A stretch of DNA of 58,604 nucleotides from Deltaproteobacteria bacterium (lineage in GTDB: Bacteria; Myxococcota; Myxococcia; Myxococcales; SZAS-1): assembly GCA_018266075.1 (NCBI GenBank), contig JAFEBB010000048.1, forward strand, positions 1-58,604, read 5' to 3'. The notes under the pieces were generated by a model. The model was not told the DNA's origin and did not search any database. It saw only the letters and a program-made list of their open reading frames with translations. This document shows, in pieces, positions 26,599 through 35,793 of the stretch. Both the position numbers and the translations under genes were made by a program. The stretch's first letter is position 1, and each line of letters opens with the position of its first letter.

Positions 26599-29442
26599 AT
26601 GGCCAAGAAGAAGCACAAGGGTGGGAGTAAGGACGAACTGCAGAAGCTCGTCGAGCGCGACCTCACCGCGCTCGCCCGCGACGGCAAGCTCGGCGCCGCG
26701 CACGGCCTGGACCAGGCGTGCGCCGAAGTCGTCGCGCTGCTCGAGCAGAACCGCAAGGCGCCGCTCCTCGCCGGCGATCCCGGCGTGGGCAAGAGCGCCA
26801 TCGTCACCGAGATCGCGCGCCGCATCGCGACAGGCATGGTGGGCGAGAAGCTCGCCAAGGCGCGCATCCTCGAGGTGCCTGTGGCCGGCATCTTCGCGCG
26901 CACCGCGAACCCCAAGCAGGCCGCGGAGCTCTTCGAAGAGCTCTTCGAGCACTTCGCTGAAGTGCCCGACACCATCGTCTACATCCGCGACATCGCGCTC
27001 ATTCAGGGCACCACCCTCGCGCCCGTGCTCATTCGCACGCTGCGCACGGGCCGGCTGCGCTTCGTCTTCGAGGCCGAGCTGCGCCACGCGCAAAATCTCT
27101 TGCGCAGCGACGAGACGCTCGCCGAGCGCGCGCACCTCTTGATGGTCTCGGAGCCGAGCCTGGAGCGCTCGCGGTGGATCCTGGGACGCGTGGCCGAGGA
27201 GCTCGAGGGCGAGCTCGACATCGCCATCGACCCCACCGCGTGCGACATGGCGCTGCGGCTCTCTGCGCGCTTCCTGCTCGCGCGACGCTTGCCGCGCAAG
27301 GCGCTCGAGCTCTTGCGCGAGGCCGCGAGCGAGGCGGCCGGTGCGAGCCGCGAGCGCCTCGGCCCCGAGGACGTGCTCTCGCGCTTCTGCACGGCCACGC
27401 GCCTGCCCCGCTTCGTGGTCGACGACGGCATCCCGCTCGATCTCGCGGAGACGGAGCGCTTCTTCGGCGAGCGCATCCTCGGCCAGGGCGACGCGGTGAG
27501 CGCGGTGCTGCGCTCGGTGGCGCTGCTCAAGGCGGGCCTGAACGATCCGCGTCGGCCGCTGGGCGCGTTCCTGTTCGCCGGTCCCACCGGCGTGGGCAAG
27601 ACGCACCTCGCGAAGCTGCTCGCCGAGTACCTCTTCGGCGCGGCGGATCGTCTGGTGCGGCTGAACATGGCCGACTACCCGGACAACGGCGACGAGACCG
27701 GCATCTTCGGCTACCAGTGGGGCAACACGCTCGACCAGAAGCGCGGCGAGCTCACGCGCCTGCTCGACGGCAAGGCGTTCGCGGTGCTGCTCCTCGACGA
27801 GTTCGAGAAGGCCTCCAGCGCCTGCCACGACCGCTTCCTGCAGCTCTTCGACGAAGGCCGCTTCATCAACGCCGCCGGCGAGACCGTGCCCTGCAACAAC
27901 GTGCTCATCGTGGCCACGAGCAACGTGGGCGCCGACGTGTACCGCGAGCCCCCCATCGGCTTCTCCGGCACCCGCACGCGGAGTGAAATCATCTCCGAGG
28001 TCGATCGCCGCATCGCCGAGGCGTTCCGCGCCGAGTTCCTCAACCGCTTCGACGCCATCTGTCACTTCCACCCGCTGGGCAAGGTGGAGATCCGAAAGAT
28101 CGCCCAGCGTGAGGTCGGTCGCGTGCTCGAACGCGAGGGCATCCGCGCGCGCGGGCTCGACGTGGAGGTCGCGCCCGCGGTCATCGACCTGCTCGTGGAG
28201 CGCGGCTACTCGCCCTCCTTCGGCGCGCGCTTCCTGCAGCGCGAGATCGAGAAGACGCTCACCAGCGCGCTGGCCGTGGAGATCGCGCGCAAGCCGCTGC
28301 CCGCAGGCACGCACGTGACCGTGGTCGCGCGGACCGCTGGACGCGTCGTCGCGCACGTGGAGTCGCGGGCCACGCCGGCTCCGGCCACCGCAAAGGTGTC
28401 GCTGCCTGCGGCGGGCGCGGCCGTGTCGCGGCGGCGCCTCTCGCGCGATGAGCTCGTGGGTCAGTCGCGCGGCTTGCTGCGTCGCGCGGAGACGCTCGCT
28501 GTCGCCGCGGGCAAGGCCGAGCTCGAGTCGCGGCGCTCGCAGCTGTTGGCGGAGTCGCAGGCGCCCGGCTTCTGGGACGACCCGGATAGTGCGGCCGAGA
28601 CGCTGCGTCGCTTCCGCGCCGTCGAGGCGCAGCTGGCGGATCTCGATCGTCTGGTGAAGTCGTGCCAGTTCGCGCAGCGGCGCGCGCTCGAGGCCAAGAC
28701 CGAGGCCCAGCTCGCGGCGGCCGGACGCGCCGTGGAAGAGGCCGCGCGCGAGGTGCAGCTCACCGAGGCGCGCACGGCTGCGGGGAGCACGGGCGAGGTC
28801 GACGAGGCCATGGTCGAGGTGGTCGCCGCCGGTGACACCACCGCGCACGGCGCGTGGGTCGCCGAGCTGGTGCACATGTACCTCTCGTGGGGCGAGCGGC
28901 GCGGCTATGACGCGCGCGCCGTCGCCGAGGGCACGGGCCCCGTGAGCGCCATCTTGCGCGTGAGCGGCCCGGGCGTGCTGGGCTTCCTCGCGGGTGAGGC
29001 GGGCCTGCACCGCCGCATCGACGAAGAGAGCCGGCTGGGCGCGTTCGTGCGCGTGCACCGGGCGACGTCGAGCGCGCCCGAGGGCATGGAGATCGACGTG
29101 CGAGAGGTGAAGCGTCGCCCGGGCACGTTCGTGGAGCGCGTGGGTTGTGAAGGCGTGGTGCGCGACGAGCGTCGCGGACGCGCGGTCTCACTCGCGGGCG
29201 GCGAGGGCACGGACGCACTTGCTGCCGTCGGCGGCACGATGCTCGCGGCGGACGCGATGCCGGATCATGAAGCGCGGCGCTACCACCTCGGTCGCGGTGC
29301 GCGAGTGGAAGATCCGCGCACCGGTGCGGGCACGCCGCGCTGGAAGGACGTGCTCCGCGGAGAGCTCGATCTCTTCATCGCCGCGTGGCTCGCGCGGCCG
29401 CCGGCGGGTGATGGCGCGGCGACATTGCACGAGATCGCGTAG
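26599..29442 (+). CDS. Double AAA+ ATPase fused to a GGQ-less release factor 2-like module
   Basis: A single 947-residue frame. D1 has Walker A GDPGVGKS (59-66) but a degenerate Walker B (TIVYIRDIALI, 125-135). D2, of the ClpA/ClpB type, is complete: GPTGVGKT (328-335), LLLDEFEK (397-404), sensor-1 ATSNVG, FLNRFDAI, and a C-terminal SFGARFLQREIEK. There is no Clp N-domain or ClpB middle domain. From about residue 614 the protein matches RF2: a coiled-coil with FWDDP (658), then AGDTTAHGAWVAELVHMYLSW in place of [28 protein letters not shown] for ETGVHR, and DPRTGAGTP...VLRGELDLFI near the end. The GGQ of RF2 is replaced (near GCEG) and the SPF codon-recognition motif is absent. A non-catalytic ribosome-binding role is inferred; ATP-driven action on ribosomes or nascent chains is possible. 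No ribosome site is visible before the ATG. Confidence 0.85.
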   Translation: MAKKKHKGGSKDELQKLVERDLTALARDGKLGAAHGLDQACAEVVALLEQNRKAPLLAGDPGVGKSAIVTEIARRIATGMVGEKLAKARILEVPVAGIFARTANPKQAAELFEELFEHFAEVPDTIVYIRDIALIQGTTLAPVLIRTLRTGRLRFVFEAELRHAQNLLRSDETLAERAHLLMVSEPSLERSRWILGRVAEELEGELDIAIDPTACDMALRLSARFLLARRLPRKALELLREAASEAAGASRERLGPEDVLSRFCTATRLPRFVVDDGIPLDLAETERFFGERILGQGDAVSAVLRSVALLKAGLNDPRRPLGAFLFAGPTGVGKTHLAKLLAEYLFGAADRLVRLNMADYPDNGDETGIFGYQWGNTLDQKRGELTRLLDGKAFAVLLLDEFEKASSACHDRFLQLFDEGRFINAAGETVPCNNVLIVATSNVGADVYREPPIGFSGTRTRSEIISEVDRRIAEAFRAEFLNRFDAICHFHPLGKVEIRKIAQREVGRVLEREGIRARGLDVEVAPAVIDLLVERGYSPSFGARFLQREIEKTLTSALAVEIARKPLPAGTHVTVVARTAGRVVAHVESRATPAPATAKVSLPAAGAAVSRRRLSRDELVGQSRGLLRRAETLAVAAGKAELESRRSQLLAESQAPGFWDDPDSAAETLRRFRAVEAQLADLDRLVKSCQFAQRRALEAKTEAQLAAAGRAVEEAAREVQLTEARTAAGSTGEVDEAMVEVVAAGDTTAHGAWVAELVHMYLSWGERRGYDARAVAEGTGPVSAILRVSGPGVLGFLAGEAGLHRRIDEESRLGAFVRVHRATSSAPEGMEIDVREVKRRPGTFVERVGCEGVVRDERRGRAVSLAGGEGTDALAAVGGTMLAADAMPDHEARRYHLGRGARVEDPRTGAGTPRWKDVLRGELDLFIAAWLARPPAGDGAATLHEIA

Positions 29443-29445
29443 CGG

Positions 29446-32400
29446 CTACCGCTTTGCGGTCTTCGCGTTCTTCACCGTCGCCGGCCCGAAGATGATGGCC
29501 GCGTCGAGCCGCGCGTTCGCCTTCTGCACATCCGCGCGGAACGCCGGGTAGTCACTCGCAGGCAACACGATGCAGGTGCGCTCGAACTCGTCGTGCACGG
29601 TCAGGTCGCGCCCGGCCACCTTCACCGTGCGCTTCACGTGGAAGCAGGCGGTCTTGATGTCCGTCTCGGGCGGCGGGTCGATGAGCTGCATGCCCTCGGG
29701 CACGCGCGCGTGTAGGTCCAGCGTCTGCGAGTACGGCGCGCGCATGTCCATCGCCGACTCGCGCTTATCCAGGCTCACCTGCTCCGAGAGGATGAACGTC
29801 GGCGGCAAGCGGAAGCGGAAGTGATCGCCCTCGGGCTGCAGCGTGTTCGACGCGTCCATCTCCAGCTTGAGCACCACCGGGTGGCTGAAGTCCTCGTGGT
29901 CCGGCGCTTCGCCGTGCAGCAGCGTCGCGCGCGGGAAGAAGTGGTTGGTCACCAGCGCGTAGATCTGCTGCGCGCGGTGCTCGTTGCGGAGCGCGATGCG
30001 AAGCGACGACGCTGGGCTGCCGCGCAAGCTGAGCTCGTCGGTGGCGAGCGCCTTCTGCGGCGACTGGATGTCGATGTCGATCTTGTGGCCCTCGTGCTGG
30101 AACTCCGGGCCCTGATACGGGATCTGCACGAAGCTCCAGCTCCCGGTCTTCGGGTCGAGCACCAGGCCTTGGGAGCCCTGGTCGTCCTCGCGCAGGTTGC
30201 CGAGATCGAGCGCGTCCACGGTCGGGTCCATGAAGAAGCCCTTCTCGAAGCCGTCCTGCTTGGGCACGTAGACGATGGCGTGGTCGAAGTCGGGGAACGG
30301 CGTCTTGCGGTCGGGGTGGCCCACCGCGTGCGTGCCGAGCACGGTGAACTCGAGGCTCAGGCCTGCACTGCGCGCGAGCGCGATGAGCAGCGTCGCCTTG
30401 TCCTTGCAGTCGCCATACTTGCGCTCGAGCACCACCGCGCTCGGGTGCGGCTGCCAGCCGGCGATGATGGTCTCGTACTCCTGCTGGTAGCGGATCTCCT
30501 GGGCCACGTAGCGGAAGAGGCGGTCCAGCTTCTCCTGCGGCGTCTTGGCGCCCTCGGTGAGCTTCTTGGCGAGCGCGTCGAGCTTGGGGTCTTCCGGGAA
30601 CGACTCGAGCAGCAGCGCCTTCTCCCAGCTCACGAAGTTGTCCCAGCCCGGGAAGGTGGAGAGCCGCACGCGGGGCAGCACGTCGGCATAGGGCGGCATG
30701 CTCGGCTCTGCGGGCACCGCGGCCACGTCGTTGCGCGTGAAGGTGCGCACGTCCCAGTTGCCGGCCTGCGCCGTATCCGCTTTCACCACCGGCGGCGCCT
30801 CGACGGCCACCTGCCGGCCGTGCTCGGTGAGCACCAGCCAGCGAATGCGATCGATGTGCCAGTTGATGTACGCGAAGTTCTCCCACTGGAAGTACTGGCC
30901 GTCGGCCACGCCCTCGCCGCGGCGGCCGTAGCTCAGGTACTGCAGCACCACGATGGAGCCGACCTCGAGCGAGCGGAAGCGGACCTCCGTCGACTTCACG
31001 CTGGAGGCCTCGGTGCGCTCGCCATCCGGCGAGATGGCGAAGGCCTTGAGCACGCGATTCTGCGCCTTGCCCTCGAGCGTGATGTGCACCAGCGCGTCGC
31101 GGCCTTGCTGATTGAGCGCGCGAGCGATCTCGGTGTGCATCGTCTTGGTGCTGCCGTCGGCGTTCACCAGGGTGACGGTGTCCTCGAGGATCGCCTCCAC
31201 CTGCGCGGCGGAGTCCTTGGTGGGCGCGGGCGGATGCGCGAGCAGCGACGCGAGCGCCTCGTCGGTGAGCTCATAGGGCGTGAGCGCGTCGGCCTCGGGC
31301 GGGTGCAGGTGATCGAGCCGCTCGGTGACCCAGGCGTCGTTCGGGTCGCGCTCGCGGGCCTTCTCGAGGAAGGCGATCGCGTTCGCCTTGTCGCCGCGGG
31401 CCTCGGCGAGGTTCGAGCGCCGCACCAGCACGCGCGCGGAGTCGGGCTGCTGCTCCTGGAGCGCCGCCAGGAGCTTGTCGGCGCCCTCGGGGTTGCCCGC
31501 GAGGCGCTCGATCTCCGCGCGCACGAGCTGGTCATCCACGTTCGACGGCGCCAGGTGCGCCAGGCGCGTCGCGTAGTCGCGCGCCTCATCGAAGTCCTCG
31601 CGGCGGAGGGCGTCGTCGCGCAGGACGCGGATGTCGTAGACGTGCCCCGGCAACATCGCCAGCACCTGCTTGCGCAGCGCCACGCCGTCCGCGCGGAAGC
31701 CGAGCTCTTCACGTGTGGTGGCGAGCTCCTCGAGAATCACGTCGGCGTCGGGCCAGCGCGCGAGCGCCACGCGCAGCCGCGCCTCGCGATCGTGCTGCCA
31801 GCCGCGCGCGTGCAAGAGGCGCGAGAGCTGCAAGTAGCCCATTCGCGCGCCGGGCTGGGCCACGAGCGCCGCTTCGATGTCGCGCTGGGCCTGGTCCTTC
31901 AAGTCCTTGTGCTCGTAGATGTGCGCGCGCGCGAGCTGAAAGCCGGGGAACGGCTTGGGCTGGTGCTCGATGCCTTCGGTCAAGAGCCCCAGCGCGCGCT
32001 CGACCTTGTCGTCGGCATACGCGGCCTCTGCGGCGTGGAAGCGGATCATCGTGGCGGTCGGGTGCTCGGCCTGGAGCGCGGAGAAGCGCTGACCGGCGGA
32101 GGCAGCGTGTCCCGTCAGCGATGCTTCACGCGCGGCCAGGAAGCGGCCGGCGAGCGTGGTCGGCGCTTCGACGCTCGGCGGCGCGAGCGGAACGCCCTTC
32201 GGCGTCTGCTGGGGCTCGTGCGAATACGTCAGGCCCGCGAGCGGCACGCCCTTGGCGTCCGTGAAGCGCATGCCCACGTACCAGCGCTCCGTGCGCACCG
32301 CCGACTTCACCAGCAGCTTGTTCCAGCCCGCGTGCAGCGTGCCCTGCCCGACGACGTTGTCGATGGCGCCGCTGCGCACGTGCGGATCACTCACCAACGG

Positions 32401-33216
32401 TGCGTCGTTGAGCCACGCGGCGATGGGCGCGCCCGAGGTGAAGCGCACCTGCGCCAGCGTGTCCGCGTCGGCGTGGACCCAGGTGACGAGGTAGGCCACC
32501 ACCTGCGCGCTGGGTGAGACGAACTCGCCGGGGCTGACCACGCCGTCGCGCTCGGTGTCGGCGACCTTTCGCCAGCGCACCGGCCGCAGCTTGCCAGGCA
32601 TCTCTGCGTTGAGATCGATGCCCTGCTCCGGCGGATACGGCGTGGCGAAGCCCTTGCCCTCTTCGTTCTCGAACGGCCCCACGATGAGCAGGTCGCGCAC
32701 CATGCCCATGGGCTCGGCGGCGTGCCGCGCGCCGTCGACGTCGCCCTCGGCGCCGAGCGCGTAGACGAGGTCGTTGGCCGCGAGCGCGCGCACCTCGGGG
32801 TCGGGATGGTTGGCCGAGAGCTCGCTGAAAAGATCGAGCAGCGCGTGGTGCTGGTCGCCGGTGGAGTCGAGGTGCGCCCACTCGCGGAGCGCGAGCGCGG
32901 CCTGCGGATTGTTTCGATCGGCAGCCGCGCGCAGGAAGTGCTCCCACGCCGCGTCGTCGTCGGCGCGGAGCTCGGCCCAGTAGCCCGCCCAGAGGTGCGC
33001 CTGGCCGCAATCGGGGTTCGCGGCGAGCACGCCAACGAGCTGCTTGCCGAACGCGTCGGGAGCGAGGTCCTTGCTGAGCAGGTCTTCGGCGAGCGCGTCC
33101 ACCTCGGGGCCGCACTTGCCATCGACGAGGTGGATGGCCGTCGTCGAAGCGGTGCCGTGCGGAACGGTGGCACAGCCCAGCGCTGCGAGCGCGAGCAGCG
33201 GGAGAGCGCGGTTCAT
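29446..33216 (-). CDS. Large DUF3857/transglutaminase-like lipoprotein with TPR region
   Basis: A 1256-residue lipoprotein. MNRALPLLALAALGCAT has a lipobox (A-L-G-C); the start at 33216 follows GAGGGAAATTTC. Residues ~30-600 hold TPR-like helices (LAANDLVYALGAEGDVDGARHA; AFLEKARERDPNDAWVTERL). DUF3857 begins near 640 (ALNQQGRDALVHITLEGKAQNRV; LRSLEVGSIVVLQYLSYGRR). The transglutaminase-like domain has YGDCKDKATLLIALARSAGL (catalytic Cys, ~936), then FDHAIVYV (His) and a later Asp. A C-terminal beta-rich part follows. Such proteins may cross-link or cleave cell-envelope proteins; the substrate is unknown. It ends 3 bp from the convergent AAA+/RF2 gene. Confidence 0.82.
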   Translation of the reverse strand: MNRALPLLALAALGCATVPHGTASTTAIHLVDGKCGPEVDALAEDLLSKDLAPDAFGKQLVGVLAANPDCGQAHLWAGYWAELRADDDAAWEHFLRAAADRNNPQAALALREWAHLDSTGDQHHALLDLFSELSANHPDPEVRALAANDLVYALGAEGDVDGARHAAEPMGMVRDLLIVGPFENEEGKGFATPYPPEQGIDLNAEMPGKLRPVRWRKVADTERDGVVSPGEFVSPSAQVVAYLVTWVHADADTLAQVRFTSGAPIAAWLNDAPLVSDPHVRSGAIDNVVGQGTLHAGWNKLLVKSAVRTERWYVGMRFTDAKGVPLAGLTYSHEPQQTPKGVPLAPPSVEAPTTLAGRFLAAREASLTGHAASAGQRFSALQAEHPTATMIRFHAAEAAYADDKVERALGLLTEGIEHQPKPFPGFQLARAHIYEHKDLKDQAQRDIEAALVAQPGARMGYLQLSRLLHARGWQHDREARLRVALARWPDADVILEELATTREELGFRADGVALRKQVLAMLPGHVYDIRVLRDDALRREDFDEARDYATRLAHLAPSNVDDQLVRAEIERLAGNPEGADKLLAALQEQQPDSARVLVRRSNLAEARGDKANAIAFLEKARERDPNDAWVTERLDHLHPPEADALTPYELTDEALASLLAHPPAPTKDSAAQVEAILEDTVTLVNADGSTKTMHTEIARALNQQGRDALVHITLEGKAQNRVLKAFAISPDGERTEASSVKSTEVRFRSLEVGSIVVLQYLSYGRRGEGVADGQYFQWENFAYINWHIDRIRWLVLTEHGRQVAVEAPPVVKADTAQAGNWDVRTFTRNDVAAVPAEPSMPPYADVLPRVRLSTFPGWDNFVSWEKALLLESFPEDPKLDALAKKLTEGAKTPQEKLDRLFRYVAQEIRYQQEYETIIAGWQPHPSAVVLERKYGDCKDKATLLIALARSAGLSLEFTVLGTHAVGHPDRKTPFPDFDHAIVYVPKQDGFEKGFFMDPTVDALDLGNLREDDQGSQGLVLDPKTGSWSFVQIPYQGPEFQHEGHKIDIDIQSPQKALATDELSLRGSPASSLRIALRNEHRAQQIYALVTNHFFPRATLLHGEAPDHEDFSHPVVLKLEMDASNTLQPEGDHFRFRLPPTFILSEQVSLDKRESAMDMRAPYSQTLDLHARVPEGMQLIDPPPETDIKTACFHVKRTVKVAGRDLTVHDEFERTCIVLPASDYPAFRADVQKANARLDAAIIFGPATVKNAKTAKR

Positions 33217-33235
33217 GAAATTTCCCTCGTTTGAT

Positions 33236-33313
33236 GCCGAAAAATCCCTCGTCGCCAAGCCGTCTCCTCCGCGTGCCGCGGAGGCGGAAGCTCACCGGAT
33301 GGGATTTTTCGGC
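33236..33313. repeat. 78-bp element with 13-bp inverted ends and an inner hairpin
   Basis: GCCGAAAAATCCC (33236-33248) is the exact reverse complement of GGGATTTTTCGGC (33301-33313). Between them CCTCCGCG (33266-33273) pairs with CGCGGAGG (33277-33284). The element sits 20-97 bp upstream of the transglutaminase start and 6 bp after the AIM24 stop. It could be a MITE-like remnant, a terminator, or a leader structure. Confidence 0.6.
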
Positions 33314-33319
33314 AGAACA

Positions 33320-34189
33320 TCAGTCGAAGATGCCCTTCACCACCGAGCGCACGAGCGCATCGCCCGGCGTGGTCTGCTCGGCGCTGCCCGCTTGCGGCGG
33401 GTGATAGCTCATGGACTGGATGCCCACGCGCCCCGGGCCGGTGAAGCGGTTGATGGTGAAGCTCACGCCGCCGAAGAAGCCGGTGGAGAGGTTGGTAAGG
33501 ACGGTGTCGATCTTCACGCTCGCGTCCTTCCAGAGGAACGCGCCCGGCTCGATGTCCAGGCTCTCGCCCGCGCGCAGCTCCTTGGTGAAGACGTTCCCGT
33601 AGCCGTGAAGAAGCAAGAGCCCTTCGCCGCCCTGCACCTTGAAGCTGTCGATGAAGAAGCCGGTGCCGCCGAAGAGGATGTTGGCCACGCCCTTCACGCG
33701 GAAGTAGTCGTAGTCCACGTGGCCGCTGGCGAGCAGGAACTGGTGCTCGCGCACGTGCACCTCTTCGCCGGCGCGCAGCAGGATGGGCACGATCTGTCCG
33801 GGCGCGTCGCGCGAGAAGGCGATGTTTCCGGAGCCCTGCGTCTCGGTGACGAAGATCTGCAAGCCGGCGAAGAAGCGCTTCACCGCGCCCTTCAGCGAGC
33901 GGGTGACGATGTTCACCTGGGGCTGCTTCCAGAGCAGCGTGTGGTGCTCGAAGTAGACGTTGTCGCGGCCGCCGAGGATCACGTCGACCACGGGCACCAG
34001 CTCGCCTTCGATCTTCACGGTCACGTCGCCGGCGCGGAAGACCTTGCCGGCCTCGGGCTCCTGCTCGTGCGGCTCCACGTAGCCCGGGGCGGCGGTGCGC
34101 GCGGCAGGCGCGGCAGCGAGTCGGAAACCGCAGCTCACACAGAAGGCGGAGCCGTGATCCATCGGCTGGCCGCAGCGGGGGCACTTCAT
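33320..34189 (-). CDS. AIM24-family protein with N-terminal zinc ribbon
   Basis: A 289-residue protein. The start at 34189 gives MKCPRCGQPMDHGSAFCVSCG, a four-Cys zinc ribbon. After a Pro/Ala linker (to ~residue 45) the AIM24 domain spans about 60-270: GDNVYFEHHTLLWK-like beginning GRDNVYFEHH, IAFSRDAPGQIVPI, VREHQFLLASG, GFFIDSFKVQGGEGLLLLHGYG and EPGAFLWKDASV. AIM24/TRAP-like proteins form trimeric beta barrels of uncertain function, in yeast needed for mitochondrial inner-membrane organisation. GAGAGG precedes the start. It lies head-to-tail with the transglutaminase gene, with the inverted-repeat element between them. Confidence 0.85.
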   Translation of the reverse strand: MKCPRCGQPMDHGSAFCVSCGFRLAAAPAARTAAPGYVEPHEQEPEAGKVFRAGDVTVKIEGELVPVVDVILGGRDNVYFEHHTLLWKQPQVNIVTRSLKGAVKRFFAGLQIFVTETQGSGNIAFSRDAPGQIVPILLRAGEEVHVREHQFLLASGHVDYDYFRVKGVANILFGGTGFFIDSFKVQGGEGLLLLHGYGNVFTKELRAGESLDIEPGAFLWKDASVKIDTVLTNLSTGFFGGVSFTINRFTGPGRVGIQSMSYHPPQAGSAEQTTPGDALVRSVVKGIFD

Positions 34190-34333
34190 GACGCACCTCT
34201 CGAGGGGACGGCCGCCAGCATGCCTGGACTGCGGCCCTCTGGCGACCACGGTGCGCAGGAGAACGGCCAGTCGAGCGGGATATTTCGATGGAGCCGTCCC
34301 ACGTTCCGTGCCAGGTGAATCTCGCAGCGCGAG

Positions 34334-35581
34334 TCAGTGTGCAGTCTTCTTGCGCTTGCTCTTGCGCCTTGGCGGCGCCTCGTCGGACTTCTCGTGAAAC
34401 ACCTTGTAGAGAGTGTGTATGACCGTCTCCAGATCTCCGGATTCAAACTGGGTATTGACAAACTCCTTCACCCCGAGCGGACCGGTGATGTGCACGCCCA
34501 TTCGCCGAGCCGTCTCGACCAGAAGCGCGTAGCTCGGATTGTTCCACTCCGCGTGGAGCACATTCGCCAGCGCCAGCTCCACGTCGGGATGCAGCATCGC
34601 CAGGCACGTGTCGGCGGGCTCGAAGCCATGCTCCTCCTTCGCCCAGCGGTAGAAGTCCCGCAGCTCGTTCACCAGGGCGGCGGCGTGGGCCGGCTCGCAT
34701 GAGAGCTGGTTGGGAACGATCTCGAAGACGAGGTAGCGAAGCGCGGCCGCTTCGATCATGCCCAGGGGAAGCCCCGTGAACGTCCGCGCGTGTTGAAGGA
34801 TGGTGCGGATCCATCGGCCATCTCTGGGCACGGCGCGCTTCCTGGAGCTCTCGACAAAGCGACGGACCACCTCGTCATTGAAGGCCGTCACCCACTCGGA
34901 GCGGAGCCGATTTCCTTCGCCCCAACGCGCAGCACGAAGATCGAAAGTGCCGTCGACGGCCTCGACGGTCTTCGGCCGGGTGCACGGCCGCAGGCGAACC
35001 TCGACCTTGGAGTCTTCAACCGCGATCACCACGGTGCGATCGATGTCTTCGCCATCCAGGTTTGGCTCCCGGCGTGCGCGGAGCTCTTTGGCGAGCTCGG
35101 TCAGGGCACGTGCCGTCGCTTCGAGGATCATCAATTCATGGTTCGTGATGGCGTCGTGGCCGTCCGACAGCGCCACCGGGCTGGGCAGCTTCTTCAGGCC
35201 GTGAATGGCAAGGCGCTCCTTCCCGTTGAGCGAACGATGCCTGCTGGTGACCCGGCGAGCCGGCTCGGGATTGAACGCCAGGTGCCGTGGGATCGCCGTG
35301 GAGGTGCGGCCTTCGGCCAGTTCCTGGACCCCGGTGCGGAACAACTCGTAGTCGCTGCGGCGGTTGAAGACCGTGACGATGTCGTCTCCTTTCGCTCTCT
35401 GAAGGAAGATGGCGAAGGCCTCCACGCCGAGGGCGGGAATCCACATCTCGATGAGCGGCGCTACGCCCTCGATGGCCTCACACGCGCGCGCCTGGAGCAT
35501 CTCTGCCGCGGCAATGATGGCTCCCAGCATGCGCTCCTCGTCGAGCGCGAGGTGTGTCGGTTCCCTGCGCTTGCCAACCAT
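34334..35581 (-). CDS. Hypothetical protein with paralogous fragment nearby
   Basis: A 415-residue protein with no recognised domain. The ATG at 35581 (MVGKRREPTHLALDEERM) follows AGGGGG by 6 bases; the frame continues to 35599 only through a TTG. The N-terminal ~110 residues (ACEAIEGVAPLIEMWIPAL, IFLQRAKGDDIVTVF) may be a small binding domain; the rest is helical and charged, with WVTAFNDEVVRRFVE and a Lys/Arg-rich tail (KSKRKKTAH) that could bind nucleic acid. About 110 bp of its 5' region is duplicated, with a deletion, at 36124-36237. The G+C content is a little lower than that of neighbouring genes. Confidence 0.6.
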   Translation of the reverse strand: MVGKRREPTHLALDEERMLGAIIAAAEMLQARACEAIEGVAPLIEMWIPALGVEAFAIFLQRAKGDDIVTVFNRRSDYELFRTGVQELAEGRTSTAIPRHLAFNPEPARRVTSRHRSLNGKERLAIHGLKKLPSPVALSDGHDAITNHELMILEATARALTELAKELRARREPNLDGEDIDRTVVIAVEDSKVEVRLRPCTRPKTVEAVDGTFDLRAARWGEGNRLRSEWVTAFNDEVVRRFVESSRKRAVPRDGRWIRTILQHARTFTGLPLGMIEAAALRYLVFEIVPNQLSCEPAHAAALVNELRDFYRWAKEEHGFEPADTCLAMLHPDVELALANVLHAEWNNPSYALLVETARRMGVHITGPLGVKEFVNTQFESGDLETVIHTLYKVFHEKSDEAPPRRKSKRKKTAH

Positions 35582-35793
35582 GGAATCCCCCTTCGTCAAA
35601 CCGGCTAGCTTGGGTCCGCGAGCTCCACACTATGGCGCTCGAATCATCGAGTCCGGCGGACTCCAGGTCCTGCTCGATTTCCCCGTGACATACTCGAGCT
35701 TGTGACCGGGCAGCCACTTGGCCTGGAAGTCACCCGTCTGCGTGGTGACTTCGACAGGCGCTCCGCCATGGATGCTTTGAACGATAAGGTCAT

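Noticed and set aside
26554-29058. Antisense frame (834 codons) opposite the AAA+/RF2 gene
   Set aside because: His/Arg/Ala/Glu-rich low-complexity translation with no motif. The plus-strand frame carries all recognisable AAA+ and RF2 motifs.
28438-29442. Separate prfB gene following the AAA+ gene
   Set aside because: There is no stop, start or ribosome site between the parts, and GGQ and SPF are absent, so this is a fused and altered module rather than the cell's RF2.
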